From an uncultured Schlesneria sp. (GTDB lineage Bacteria; Planctomycetota; Planctomycetia; Planctomycetales; Planctomycetaceae), in assembly GCA_903904835.1 (NCBI GenBank), contig CAIVEI010000162.1, positions 62,001 to 126,000 of the forward strand: 64,000 bases of DNA, read 5' to 3'. The notes beneath the pieces are model-generated. The model made no database searches. It was not told the origin of the DNA and worked only from the letters and a program-made list of their open reading frames with translations. Every line of letters begins with the position of its first letter. Positions within the stretch are counted from its first letter, which is position 1. A program made the position numbers and the translations under genes. Of the stretch, positions 1 to 9,547 are shown one piece after another.

Positions 1-153
1 CCAAATCAAGGGGCAATGATTCTGGCGTATCTTGTCCTTGTGGCGACGTTCATCGTTGGGGGAGCTTTGGCCATAATTGGGTCGATCATGACAATTCTCG
101 TTATTCGAAAGGAGCATCGAGATCACGGACTGACCAATAACAACCCGCAATGA
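1..153 (+). CDS. C-terminal fragment or small membrane protein
   Basis: The frame is open from the window edge to a TGA stop. An internal ATG at position 16 would give a 45-residue protein: a hydrophobic segment of about 25 residues (MILAYLVLVATFIVGG and onward) followed by a short charged, Asn-rich tail. It is either the end of a larger membrane protein cut by the window edge or a one-helix small membrane protein. No family is recognised and no ribosome binding site is visible in the few bases available. Confidence 0.4.
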   Translation, partial: PNQGAMILAYLVLVATFIVGGALAIIGSIMTILVIRKEHRDHGLTNNNPQ

Positions 154-432
154 TCGAACATTTGACGAAGCCCATGCGGAGAAATCCAAAGGATTCAAGG
201 TACGATTATCAGATTCAGTTCAAACTGAATAAACGGTTCCATTCCCCTGTCAACAAGTCGACGACCGTTCAATCAAGATTCCTTGAGGTAAGCGGCGTCA
301 CAGCGCGAACGAGGCTCGCATGATATCCCGCCCACCCTTCAAAGACTTTCGTGAGGAAGCGAGAATCGGAAACTATCATGGACTTCATATTCTTCTTAGA
401 AATCCAAAGGTGGCGGAAACCGGATATCGGAT

Positions 433-655
433 TCAGCCTTTAACTTCTTTTCCAAATGAGTCGATCACCAATTGTGAGGTGGCCCCAAGCAAACGGCAGG
501 CGACTCAGAGATTGAGTGTTTCGACGCCTTAGGTCGCTATGGCGTCGATGCCCCGACACGTGTTTCGTCAATTGCTTTGTAAATTCCTTGTCCATAAACA
601 ACTGCATTTGGTAATGTCATTTCGTCTTGACCGTTCTGGAGTGAACTGATACCAG
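433..655 (-). pseudogene. Decayed paralogue of the small membrane protein at 3763-4056
   Basis: Read on the minus strand, this stretch ends in codons for LLGATSQLVIDSFGKEVKG and a stop. That is almost identical to the last residues of the intact gene at 3763-4056 (LLGGASQLVIDSFGKEVKG). Further upstream another frame gives GIYKAIDE, matching WLYKSIGE of the intact gene. In-frame stops and at least one frameshift separate the two parts, and no start is visible. It is therefore a pseudogene produced by duplication. The two copies flank the genes at 669-3722. The upstream (higher-coordinate) limit is approximate. Confidence 0.75.
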
Positions 656-668
656 AACGCTCGATTTT

Positions 669-1952
669 TTGTTGAACCATGAAGTCACATGGGAAACTCT
701 TTCCTTGCATCGCTGGCTCGCCCTTGCATGGATCTGGGGATTGACCAACGCCGTTGCGTATGCCGGTGAATTGGCCCCGAGTCCACTGATGAATCTTAAA
801 CGGCCTCGAATTTTTGAGGTTCGCGGTTCCCAGTTTCCATTGCTAAACGATTCGCCCAAGCGGCAAGCCCCCACGTTTGACGCACAGATCGGAATGGCTT
901 CTGACGGCAACTTAGTCGAGTTTCATGGTCCGATTCTCGACAACGTTTTCGTTGACGAAGAGGCAGCCGACGACATGTCAGATAGTCAATCTGGCCGAAT
1001 CTTGATGACTCAGTATTCAGAGGAATTTCAAGAGGGGCAACGGGAAAATACTTTCCCACCGCCGCCGCCGGTACCAACACCATTATCTAACGAAGCGGTA
1101 CCACTCGATGGAGCCCCTCGTAACTCCACAACCAAGCCGAAAGTTGACGAATACAAGTTTCAAAACCAATATTCTTCGCTGGCCTGGATCGCAGGGGCGA
1201 ACGACCGACTGGGGATGATTGAACTCCTTTTCAACCCGCCAAGCCGAGTCTGGTATGACCCGACCCGGCCGGTCACCACAACATTCGTCGATATTGAATG
1301 GGGTGCCCGATGGCTTAACGGCCCTGACATCACGGACCTGCCGCCGCAACTTTTTAATATCGGGATTGATGTCGGTGACAGGTTTCAATTCAATGATGCC
1401 ATCTCAGTGGACGTCATGATTTCCCCGAGCTGGTACACCGACTTTTCCAATAAAGGGGTCCAGTCGTTCCGAATGCCGTGGCATCTGGTGACGTACTATA
1501 CAATTGAAGAAGACTGGTACTGGGTGGCGGGTGTCACTGACCTGGCGCGTGATGACATCAAATATCTTCCCGTCCTGGGGACAGTCTATGCACCGAAGGA
1601 GGTGGATGTCCGATTGGATCTTGTCTTCCCAAGACCCAAGATTTCCCGGAAATTGGCTCAGATTTCGAGCGTTGAAAACGGCCAGACATTCAAAGGGAAC
1701 TCGTACTGGCTGACACTGAGTGGGGAACTGGGGGGCGGTTCATGGGCGATCAGCCGAGAAAACCGGGCCTATGATGTTGTGACCTATCGTGACTACCGTC
1801 TCGTTGCGGGTCTTGAACAGCATCGTATCAACGGCCAAATTACACGACTCGAAGGGGGTTGGATTCTTGGCCGGTCCGTGGATTACCGCTCCAACATCGG
1901 GAACTACAATCCTTCCGATACGTTCATGATCCGAATTTCCAGTGAGTATTGA
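669..1952 (+). CDS. Secreted beta-barrel-like protein, unknown function
   Basis: The 427-residue product begins with a hydrophobic stretch (HRWLALAWIWGLTNAVAYA) that looks like a signal peptide. A Pro-rich linker (FPPPPPVPTP) follows, then a C-terminal region of about 270 residues rich in alternating hydrophobic and aromatic strands that ends in Tyr. This pattern suggests an outer-membrane beta-barrel such as the planctomycetal DUF6268-like proteins, but the family assignment is uncertain. The start is uncertain too: TTG codons at 669 and 708 are both possible and no in-frame ATG precedes the signal peptide. The gene is monocistronic, with the DUF4236 gene following about 200 bases downstream. 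Confidence 0.7.
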   Translation: MLNHEVTWETLSLHRWLALAWIWGLTNAVAYAGELAPSPLMNLKRPRIFEVRGSQFPLLNDSPKRQAPTFDAQIGMASDGNLVEFHGPILDNVFVDEEAADDMSDSQSGRILMTQYSEEFQEGQRENTFPPPPPVPTPLSNEAVPLDGAPRNSTTKPKVDEYKFQNQYSSLAWIAGANDRLGMIELLFNPPSRVWYDPTRPVTTTFVDIEWGARWLNGPDITDLPPQLFNIGIDVGDRFQFNDAISVDVMISPSWYTDFSNKGVQSFRMPWHLVTYYTIEEDWYWVAGVTDLARDDIKYLPVLGTVYAPKEVDVRLDLVFPRPKISRKLAQISSVENGQTFKGNSYWLTLSGELGGGSWAISRENRAYDVVTYRDYRLVAGLEQHRINGQITRLEGGWILGRSVDYRSNIGNYNPSDTFMIRISSEY

Positions 1953-2150
1953 TTTTCTTCGAAAAATAAAATGGTGTCAGGGACGGAATATTTGATTCAG
2001 TTCCTGCCACGTTTAGTTTTTGTGCGGCCGGAGAAATTCGCCATGATTGTTGACACTGACTTGTGTCGCGTCGCAAAAATCTAACAATTTCGGAAACCTC
2101 CCGGCTCAAACTGCAAGGGGGGGATCTACTGGAATACTGCGAGCAAACCG

Positions 2151-3722
2151 ATGGGCTTGTACATTAGAAAGAGCGTGCGCGTTGGGCCACTTCGGTTTAA
2201 TCTTTCGACGTCCGGTATCGGCGTGTCAACTGGCTTACCCGGATTTCGTGTAGGAATTGGTCCGCGCGGAACGCAAATTCACTTGGGTCGTGGCGGTTTC
2301 TATTACCGTCAAACCATTTCGCCCCGCGCTCCGCAATACAGGGAGGGTGACAACAGACCTCAGGCCACTCACCAGGATCGATCCTGGACACACGGTCCGA
2401 TGACTCCCATCGAATTCGGTAGTGTTACAGATATGGTCGATTCGAATTCATCTGACCTTCTGAATGAGATAAAGCAAAAACGTGCAAGATTTACTTGGTG
2501 GCCCATCTGCTTGACGGCCACCCTAGTTCTCGTCGCGCTCTATCTCACTGAAAATTACACGCATTCATTCGCATTGCCTTCCATCATCCTGTTGATCATC
2601 GCAACTTTCGTCATTCATCAATGGGACCAATTGAGGAAGTCCGTAGTATTGATGTACGATCTGGACGAGAACTCGATTTCGGCCTACGAACACCTTTGTG
2701 CTGCAGTCAACGAATTGAAGAGTTGCTCAGCCGTATGGCAAATCACATCCCATGGTCAGGTTTACGACCCGAAATACCATGCCGGCGCAAACAAAATCAT
2801 TGATCGCAAACCCATTTCGTTCGCCTATTGTGATCCGCCGTTCGTCAAGACAAATCTGATGATTCCATGCGTCAAAATCGGTGATCGATCATGGTATTTG
2901 CTTCCAGATCGCGCTCTGGTCTACGCATCGAATGGAATCGGAGCCGTAGAATATGAGGCCCTTGTCTTCGCCACGGCATATACCGAAGTCATTGAGGATG
3001 GCGAGTTGCCGGCCGACTCAATGATCGTGAGATACACCTGGCGATTCGTAAACAAAGACGGTGGTCGTGATCAACGATTTAATAACAACAAGGAATTGCC
3101 CGTTTGTCGTTACGAATTGCTGCATTTATCTGTGCCTGCGGTCCTCGACGAGTTGCTTCAGATTTCTCAATTAGGTGTCGCCGGTCGATTGCAATTGGCG
3201 GTCATGCAAGTTGTTCAGGAGATATTTACGGCCAAGGTGGCGGAACAAGTACGCTTGATCGAGGAAGAACGTCGTCGAAATCAAGAGTTGGCACAAAGAT
3301 CTCTCAATTCCTCTAGGCACATTACGGATGAGGCTGTTGAAGATTCGTCAAGTCCCGTCGAAAGCGACGATATTTATACAGCGTTGTTTGAACTCTGCTG
3401 CACAATCATGATTGCAGATGGCCGAGCCTCAACAAGTGAAAAAGAAACGATTCGTGAGGTCATGCGAAGAGTGAATTCCAAGTGGCCGGACGATGAGCTT
3501 GATAATCGAATTGCCCTTTTCATCAACGATGTTCGCAGCCTTGGTTATTCGACAGTTCTGTCCCGGTCAATGTCGCGTTTGCCATTGTTCAAACGAAAGG
3601 GGCGAGACAAAGTCTTGCTTAAGAGCATTGATTTAGTCGCGAACGCGGATGGCGCGATTGCAAAGCGTGAAATCGAATTGTGTGATCGAGTACGGAAGTT
3701 TATGGACGACGGGGGTTCTTAA
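2151..3722 (+). CDS. DUF4236 - transmembrane - TerB-like protein
   Basis: The 523-residue product has three parts. Residues 1-50 (GLYIRKSVRVGPLRFNLS and a Gly-rich continuation) match the DUF4236 signature. Residues 115-132 and 140-157 form two transmembrane helices. Residues about 405-523 form a helical domain with acidic patches (IMIADGRASTSEKE and DLVANADGAIAKREIELC), the pattern of TerB/tellurite-resistance-like domains. The middle region is unassigned. TerB-type domains are associated with metal binding and membrane stress. The combination suggests a membrane-anchored stress sensor or scaffold, which is inference. ATG is the start. Confidence 0.8.
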   Translation: MGLYIRKSVRVGPLRFNLSTSGIGVSTGLPGFRVGIGPRGTQIHLGRGGFYYRQTISPRAPQYREGDNRPQATHQDRSWTHGPMTPIEFGSVTDMVDSNSSDLLNEIKQKRARFTWWPICLTATLVLVALYLTENYTHSFALPSIILLIIATFVIHQWDQLRKSVVLMYDLDENSISAYEHLCAAVNELKSCSAVWQITSHGQVYDPKYHAGANKIIDRKPISFAYCDPPFVKTNLMIPCVKIGDRSWYLLPDRALVYASNGIGAVEYEALVFATAYTEVIEDGELPADSMIVRYTWRFVNKDGGRDQRFNNNKELPVCRYELLHLSVPAVLDELLQISQLGVAGRLQLAVMQVVQEIFTAKVAEQVRLIEEERRRNQELAQRSLNSSRHITDEAVEDSSSPVESDDIYTALFELCCTIMIADGRASTSEKETIREVMRRVNSKWPDDELDNRIALFINDVRSLGYSTVLSRSMSRLPLFKRKGRDKVLLKSIDLVANADGAIAKREIELCDRVRKFMDDGGS

Positions 3723-3762
3723 ACCCAGTAAATTCAACAACGAAAGGAACCGAAGTTCGGTT

Positions 3763-4056
3763 TCAACCTTTAACTTCCTTCCCGAAGGAATCGATCACCA
3801 GTTGCGAGGCGCCTCCAAGCAAACCACCAACTACAGTTACGACGAGCGTTCCGGCGACGAAGGTCGCTATTGCATCGGTGCGCCAGCCTGTGGCTTCGCC
3901 AATTGACTTGTAAAGCCACGGACCAAATCCGATTGCAACGGTCCAACCAATACTGATCGGCAATGCCTTCTCAAAAAACGTTGCCTTGTAGTTCGTATTT
4001 GGTTGCGACGGTTGTTCGCCTGACAATTTTTCTTGAGGTTCGATCATTTCAGGCAT
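3763..4056 (-). CDS. Small two-helix membrane protein
   Basis: The 97-residue product has a polar N-terminus, a helix around ISIGWTVAIGFGPWLY, and a second Gly/Val-rich helix (TFVAGTLVVTVVGGLLGG) before a short charged tail. It starts 20 bases after the stop of the large ThuA/dehydrogenase gene on the same strand, so it may be cotranscribed. A broken copy lies at 433-655. No function is recognised. Real coding is supported because the decayed copy preserves the same C-terminal residues. Confidence 0.7.
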   Translation of the reverse strand: MPEMIEPQEKLSGEQPSQPNTNYKATFFEKALPISIGWTVAIGFGPWLYKSIGEATGWRTDAIATFVAGTLVVTVVGGLLGGASQLVIDSFGKEVKG

Positions 4057-4076
4057 TCTTCGATCGCTTACAGGGC

Positions 4077-7000
4077 CTACTTCCCTTCGGCTTTCGTTGG
4101 CGTTTCCACCGTGATCGCCATCACGATGGGGGATGACTCGGTGTCGTTGCCCTTCACCAGTTCGATCGTGTCGATCTTTTCTGTTCGTTTGGGGATGATC
4201 GAGAAATACCGGATCTGCTGGCCTCGAAGTCGATAAGCGAACTTGCTCTGGGGGACGTCGACGCGACTGATGTAATCGGCGAAATGCTCGCCGTTGATCA
4301 GTTCATGCACCTCGGTCTTGCCGTCGGCATATTTCAGTTGAACATTGATGGCAACCGTTCCCTTCTTGCTCGCTGGCCAGCCCCAGCCGCTGATCCCGCC
4401 AAGCATGTGAATCGCCGTGGCGGGTGAATTGCAGGTGAGTGAAACACTCTTCGGCATGCGAGGTGGTTTGTCACCGTTGCTTCCGTTCAACATGATCGCG
4501 TTGGCGATCCGGTCGCCGGATGGGTCAACCAGTACGAAGGGGATGCCTTCGAAGATCTTTGGTGACCAGTCAGGGAAAATCAGTTTCTGTTCGTCGTGCT
4601 GTCCGTCATGGAACATTTCCTTGGTACTGACAACTGTGGCAACCTTATTGATCGGGATCGGCAGGTATTTGCCTCGCTGCGTCAGGAATTCCAGCAGATT
4701 GGCGATCTCTTCCGGTTTGACCTGTTTTTCAAAACCTTCAGGCATCAGCGACTTGGTTGAGGCGACCAGTTCATCGATGTCGTCTCGCTGGATGGCATGC
4801 TTTTTCCCTTCGGCGTCGAAAATCTCGACGGCCGTTTTTGATTCGGAGGCGAGCAGACCATTCATGACGCGGCCATCGGTGAGTACGACCGAGTAGACTC
4901 GGAAATTTCCTTCGACACTGCGGCTGGGATCGATGATGTGAGTCAGCAATTCCTTTTTGGGATGAACGGCCATCCCTGTCAGGTCAGGTCCAATTTTTGT
5001 CCCTTCACCGCTGTGCGTATGGCATTTCGTGCATTGTTTCTTAAACACTTCTTTGCCTGCGACGGCATCGGCTGTCAGTTCGGTGAGCGGCATCAGTTCG
5101 TCGATCACTTTCTGACGATCAGGATTGGGGAGACCACCACCTCGCGAAAGAATCTTTTTCGCGCGATCGGCCAGCCTCTTCGTAGGATGTGCCGTCAGAC
5201 CTTGCTTCTGATCGAGCGACAATTCGCCAGCTTGAATCGCTCCTTGATCGATTCCGTCGAGTAGGGCCTCGCTCCAGTCCGCTCGGCTGAGTAACGCTCG
5301 CAAAGCGGAAGGCCGGACGGATGGTGTCAGTGTTCCCAGTGACGCAACCAGAGTCGAACCGACTTCCGGTGCTTCGCTGGTTCCGAGCGCTTCGATCAGA
5401 CCCTTACTGAGTTCTGGTGACGTCCGTGGCGTGATGATCGACAGAATATCCTTGGCGACCGCTGGGTCGAGTCGTCGGAAGTTAACCAACTGAAGGGCAG
5501 CCTCACGTCGTGCTGCTTCGGTTTCTTTGTCGTTCCTGGCGATCGTCAGGAATGATCCCGCGATCTCGGTCCCGTATTGTTCCATCTTCTTGCTGCCAGC
5601 ACGTGTGGCAAAGGTCGCCATCGGACCTCGAGTGGCTGGTGGCAGCTTCTTCAGCAGGTCAACCAGAGCGTTTTCCGTGGCATCGTCAAACGTCGTGGCT
5701 TTGCCCTTCGGCCAGCCCTTCGCCAATCCCGTGATGATGGCCGAGTTCACTCGACCGATCGTTTCGGTCACTGCGGCATTGTCGCTTGTTTTGCCGAGCA
5801 GCGGCAGCAGCGAGCCAATCGAATCGACCGGCGCCCCACGCCCGTAATGCTCGGCCACAATGGCAATCAGTTCCGTCGGTGGACTTGCCTGTTTTCCACC
5901 GATATTTTGAACGACCGATTTCAAAAAGTGCGAGTCGTGTCGTGCGGCGGCGGCGACCATCGCGTCGCGTATCCAGCGATCTTCCAAGTTTCCAGGTGAT
6001 GCCATCGCCAAGCGAACCTCTTCACCCGCTTCGGCTGAAGCAGGTAATTCCGCCAACGTCAGTAGTGCTGCAAGTCGGACCTGTGGATTCTTGTCGCGTA
6101 AGACACCGCTCTGCTGAATCGCTGCGATGATCTCATCGTTGCGAGGAAGAACCATCAAGGCATTCCGGCGAACTCCGGCTGACGGATGATTCAACGCCCG
6201 AATAACGACTTTCAGAGCATCGCGGTTTTTGCCGTCGAGTGCCCCTCGACCATGCAATGTCCACAATGCATGATTGATATCCGTTGCGAGTCCGATCTCG
6301 TCGATCGACTGTTCTTTGACCATGTCGATCAGTGGCTGAACAACATCATTATCGCGATTTTCAAGCATCAGCCGCTGAGCATGTCGGCGCCAGAAGAAAT
6401 TGGGCGAGTGCAGGGCAGCCAGCAACTGTTCGGCATTGGCTCTGGACAGATCCAGAGATTTGCCCGCCATCATTGCGCCATCGTCGGACGACTTCGAGGC
6501 GAGCTCGTTTTTGGATGCGGCTGGATCACCCACACCGGTATAGACAATCCGATAGATTCGACCGTGCTTCTTATCGCGTAGATTCGATTCGTAGGCCATC
6601 CCTTTGCCTGTCTTGAAACCTGCCGGAGTCGGATTGTGTTGAATGATGAAGTTGTACCAGTCAATCACCCACATATTTCCGTCGGGGCCAACCTCAGCCA
6701 TGATCGGGCCTGACCATTCGTCATTGCTGGCCAGCAGGTTCCACGAATTCTTCGATCGGAAGCCGGCTCCGTCTTCTCGGATGACAAACGTCGCCACGAG
6801 ATGGCCGGTCGCTTCCGTCACGAAGGCGGTTCGGTTCCAGTATTCCTTCGGATAGTTACGAGCTGTGTAGAGAGCATGGCCTGCAGCGGCAGTGAATCCA
6901 CCGTGATGGTCAACCTGCCGGACTTTGCCTTCATCGAGTGGTTCGAATTTATTGCTGTCCGCGATTCCGCCTAAAACAGACGATGACCAACCCCGTACCG

Positions 7001-8597
7001 CTTCATAATAGCGGTTTGGAATTGGCATGAATTCGCTCGGGTTACCGTTGGCGGTTGAGCCAAACACCAGACCTTCTTCACTAAGTCCCAGCCCCCATGT
7101 GTTGTTGTTCGTTGATCGCAGGAATTCCAGGTCCGTCACCACAGGATTGGGCTGTGCGGACTTGCCATTGCCAACTTCAGTACCGCTCGAAGCGTTCGCT
7201 TCTTCAACCTTGAATCGGAAAAAGCCCTGCCGGAACGAAGTCACTTTTCGGCCATCCGTCAGCACGGGTGACGAGTTGTTGTAGCCCTGCATGGCGTAAT
7301 ACCAGTTATCCAGACCGTACTGGAAATTACTGACTTCTCCGTGAGTGTCACCCATCGACCAGCCGGTGATCAGGACTTTGCGGAAATCGGCTTTGTCGTC
7401 GCCATTTGTGTCTTTCAGATAGATCGTTTCCGTTCCATCCTGAACGATGGCTCCGCCACGGTAAAATGTAATGGCGGTCGGGATACTTAGCTTCTCGGCG
7501 AAGACCGTGAATTTGTCGGCAACCCAATCGCCGTCGGTGTCTTCCAGAATTCGAATTCGGTCACGCCCCTCGCCCGGTGGCTTGAGTTCGTTCGGATAAT
7601 CCAGCGTTTCGCAGATCCAGAGGCGACCTCGTTCGTCCCAGTTCATCGAAATCGGTTTTCCTTCGAAATCCTTTTCTGAGGCGAACAATTTCACTTCAAA
7701 ACCGACTGGCGTAACGAAATGTTTCATCGATTCTTCGGGTGAAGCGGGAAGTTGCATCTTGCGTTTTGCATTTTCGACTGTGCCCCATTGTTTTCCGGGT
7801 GGATAGAAGGGAATGTCGGCTTCGATGTACTCGAAGGGCTTCAAATCGGCAGAGAGCTTGGTCATCAACGGTTTGTCAGCGAACGAAGGAACGACGCTGG
7901 GATCTTGTCCGCAAGCCCAGCGGATCCCTCGTTCAACAAGATTGTGAAATCCGGGATTGGCAAACGTACGAGCGTCGTGACCCCAGGCGGTGTAGAAGAC
8001 TCGACCTTTTCCATGGGTCCTGACCCATGTCCATGGCTCTTCGGTTTGCCCTTCTGTACGAGTTTCAAGAACCGTTCGGTTCAGAGGATTGTGTTTCGTG
8101 TGGACGTAGGTCTCATCCCAGCTCTCGAACCCCTTGAAACCCTTCATCACGGGGTGATCAGGTTCAGTGACCGTCGTTCGGAACGTTCCTGTTCCATGTT
8201 TCATAAACTGGGCGCCGATCAAACCGACAACCGCATCGTTGTTTCGAAAGCAATAACTGGCACAGTGAAGAGGAATAAATCCTTTTCCACCGGCGACATA
8301 GTCAAGCAGCGCTTTCGCCTGATCATCGGTGATCGCATCGATGTTTGCGTAAACGACAAGACCGTCATACCCGGCCAACGTCGTCGGGTTGAGATCCGCA
8401 GGGACATCAGAATAGACCAGATCGATCTTCTGTTTCGCCAAGGCAGGCTGAAGCTGTTTGAATCGAACCGCAGGCTGGTGATGCCCGTTATCGCCGAGAT
8501 ACAGAAGTTTCAGACGACCCTGTTCCGCCGCTGAAGCCGTTGTTGAAACCGCACACAAGAATGTCGCCGCGAGTGCCAGCGTTGTTGTCAGTCGCAT
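4077..8597 (-). CDS. ThuA - PVC-type dehydrogenase - HEAT - cytochrome c protein
   Basis: This very large secreted protein has about 1506 residues. The start is placed at the ATG that begins a clear signal peptide (MRLTTTLALAATFLCAVSTTASA); an upstream in-frame extension is unlikely. Residues about 27-235 form a ThuA-like domain (LYLGDNGHH, PLHCASYCF, HGKGRVFYTAWGHD). Residues about 280-700 are the beta-propeller of PVC-type membrane-bound dehydrogenases (MNWDERGRLWICETLDYPNE). HEAT/PBS-lyase-like repeats follow. The heme site CTKCH is at residues 1189-1193, followed by the usual GPDLTGM and an LTDGRVMNGLL segment. The C-terminal domain is unassigned. Such proteins are thought to act in periplasmic sugar or glycan oxidation, but the substrate is unknown. 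Confidence 0.88.
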   Translation of the reverse strand: MRLTTTLALAATFLCAVSTTASAAEQGRLKLLYLGDNGHHQPAVRFKQLQPALAKQKIDLVYSDVPADLNPTTLAGYDGLVVYANIDAITDDQAKALLDYVAGGKGFIPLHCASYCFRNNDAVVGLIGAQFMKHGTGTFRTTVTEPDHPVMKGFKGFESWDETYVHTKHNPLNRTVLETRTEGQTEEPWTWVRTHGKGRVFYTAWGHDARTFANPGFHNLVERGIRWACGQDPSVVPSFADKPLMTKLSADLKPFEYIEADIPFYPPGKQWGTVENAKRKMQLPASPEESMKHFVTPVGFEVKLFASEKDFEGKPISMNWDERGRLWICETLDYPNELKPPGEGRDRIRILEDTDGDWVADKFTVFAEKLSIPTAITFYRGGAIVQDGTETIYLKDTNGDDKADFRKVLITGWSMGDTHGEVSNFQYGLDNWYYAMQGYNNSSPVLTDGRKVTSFRQGFFRFKVEEANASSGTEVGNGKSAQPNPVVTDLEFLRSTNNNTWGLGLSEEGLVFGSTANGNPSEFMPIPNRYYEAVRGWSSSVLGGIADSNKFEPLDEGKVRQVDHHGGFTAAAGHALYTARNYPKEYWNRTAFVTEATGHLVATFVIREDGAGFRSKNSWNLLASNDEWSGPIMAEVGPDGNMWVIDWYNFIIQHNPTPAGFKTGKGMAYESNLRDKKHGRIYRIVYTGVGDPAASKNELASKSSDDGAMMAGKSLDLSRANAEQLLAALHSPNFFWRRHAQRLMLENRDNDVVQPLIDMVKEQSIDEIGLATDINHALWTLHGRGALDGKNRDALKVVIRALNHPSAGVRRNALMVLPRNDEIIAAIQQSGVLRDKNPQVRLAALLTLAELPASAEAGEEVRLAMASPGNLEDRWIRDAMVAAAARHDSHFLKSVVQNIGGKQASPPTELIAIVAEHYGRGAPVDSIGSLLPLLGKTSDNAAVTETIGRVNSAIITGLAKGWPKGKATTFDDATENALVDLLKKLPPATRGPMATFATRAGSKKMEQYGTEIAGSFLTIARNDKETEAARREAALQLVNFRRLDPAVAKDILSIITPRTSPELSKGLIEALGTSEAPEVGSTLVASLGTLTPSVRPSALRALLSRADWSEALLDGIDQGAIQAGELSLDQKQGLTAHPTKRLADRAKKILSRGGGLPNPDRQKVIDELMPLTELTADAVAGKEVFKKQCTKCHTHSGEGTKIGPDLTGMAVHPKKELLTHIIDPSRSVEGNFRVYSVVLTDGRVMNGLLASESKTAVEIFDAEGKKHAIQRDDIDELVASTKSLMPEGFEKQVKPEEIANLLEFLTQRGKYLPIPINKVATVVSTKEMFHDGQHDEQKLIFPDWSPKIFEGIPFVLVDPSGDRIANAIMLNGSNGDKPPRMPKSVSLTCNSPATAIHMLGGISGWGWPASKKGTVAINVQLKYADGKTEVHELINGEHFADYISRVDVPQSKFAYRLRGQQIRYFSIIPKRTEKIDTIELVKGNDTESSPIVMAITVETPTKAEGK

Positions 8598-9007
8598 TCC
8601 GAAACTTTCTGCAAGAAAATCGAGGACTTTGAGTTTGAACGAATCAATCGAAATGAGGGAGTAACCCAGATTCAACCAAAAAACGAATGTGAAACACAAC
8701 CGAACCAACGATTAATCGAAGGATACGGTGACAAAACGATCTCCCCTGGAACAGGTTCAAACGTGTGAAAAGTGAATAACGGGAAATCATGGTCGTGCGA
8801 AGAATTATATCTTTTTGATCGCGTTTCGGCGACCGTCAGACGACATGCGCCGTTCAAGTCCCGATTCACGCAGGGTGAGGTCGAGCCTTCGGGGCCTACC
8901 AATTCGGCGCCATGCACTACAACACAGCCAATCAACCAGCTAATCTCACCACCCCAAACGGCGAAACCGCCGATCAGAAAAATTATCACCGCCTGAAAGG
9001 ATACGCG
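8598..9007. other. Divergent intergenic region
   Basis: This 410-base gap separates the divergent ThuA/dehydrogenase and YhcH-type genes and must hold both promoters. I see no confident -35/-10 pair, no strong hairpin and no convincing small gene. The open frames in it have no homology I recognise. Confidence 0.4.
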
Positions 9008-9478
9008 ATGATTGTTGACAACATTAAAAACCATGCCAAGTACATGCATCTTCCCCCTCGAATCGTGCATGCGATCCAGTACATTGGCAGCACGGACTTT
9101 ACGTTCGTTGAAAGTGGCCAGTACGAACTGGATGGCAAAAAGCTGGTCAGCATGGTCCAGCGTTACAAAACAAAGCTCCCCGAACAGGCAATCTGGGAAT
9201 CGCATCGCAAATACATCGACGTCCAGTTCGTCGCCGGAGGCTACGAACAATTCGGCCATGCGCCGCTGGCCAACGCTCCCAAAGTCAAAACGCCGTATAA
9301 TGAAGAGCGGGATGTGATCTTCTACGAACCGGGCACCGAAATCATCGATGCCCCGATGGGAACGTTTATGATTTTCTACCCCGACGATATTCACGCCCCT
9401 GCGCTGGCGATCGGAAATCCCCCGACCGCCAGTGAAGTGGTGAAGGTTGTCGTCAAAGTGGCGGTTGAAGGTCTTTAG
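9008..9478 (+). CDS. YhcH/YjgK/YiaL family protein
   Basis: The 156-residue product matches the DUF386/YhcH family of small beta-barrel (cupin-like) proteins. Visible family features are the N-terminal MIVDNIKNHAKY, the central WESHRKYIDVQFVAGG and the C-terminal FMIFYPDDIHAPALA, whose His and acidic residues form the metal site. Family members are linked to sialic acid or other sugar acid catabolism, with anomerase-like activity proposed. The start at 9008 is supported by AAAGGA six bases upstream. No sugar-acid operon surrounds it here. Confidence 0.88.
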   Translation: MIVDNIKNHAKYMHLPPRIVHAIQYIGSTDFTFVESGQYELDGKKLVSMVQRYKTKLPEQAIWESHRKYIDVQFVAGGYEQFGHAPLANAPKVKTPYNEERDVIFYEPGTEIIDAPMGTFMIFYPDDIHAPALAIGNPPTASEVVKVVVKVAVEGL

Positions 9479-9547
9479 AGGTGCGTCTGCCCAACGGACA
9501 ATAACGTGATTTTCGGTCGGGAAAACAGGGGCGAGTGGAAGCGTCTT

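Noticed and set aside
320-532. Plus-strand 70-codon frame
   Set aside because: It overlaps the pseudogene homologous to 3763-4056 read on the other strand. The plus-strand peptide has no features of its own.
7752-8534. Plus-strand 260-codon frame inside the ThuA domain
   Set aside because: It is an antisense shadow of a strongly conserved coding region.
8672-9394. Minus-strand 240-codon frame over the YhcH-type gene
   Set aside because: It overlaps the well-supported YhcH-family gene and spans the intergenic region. Its product has no recognisable features.
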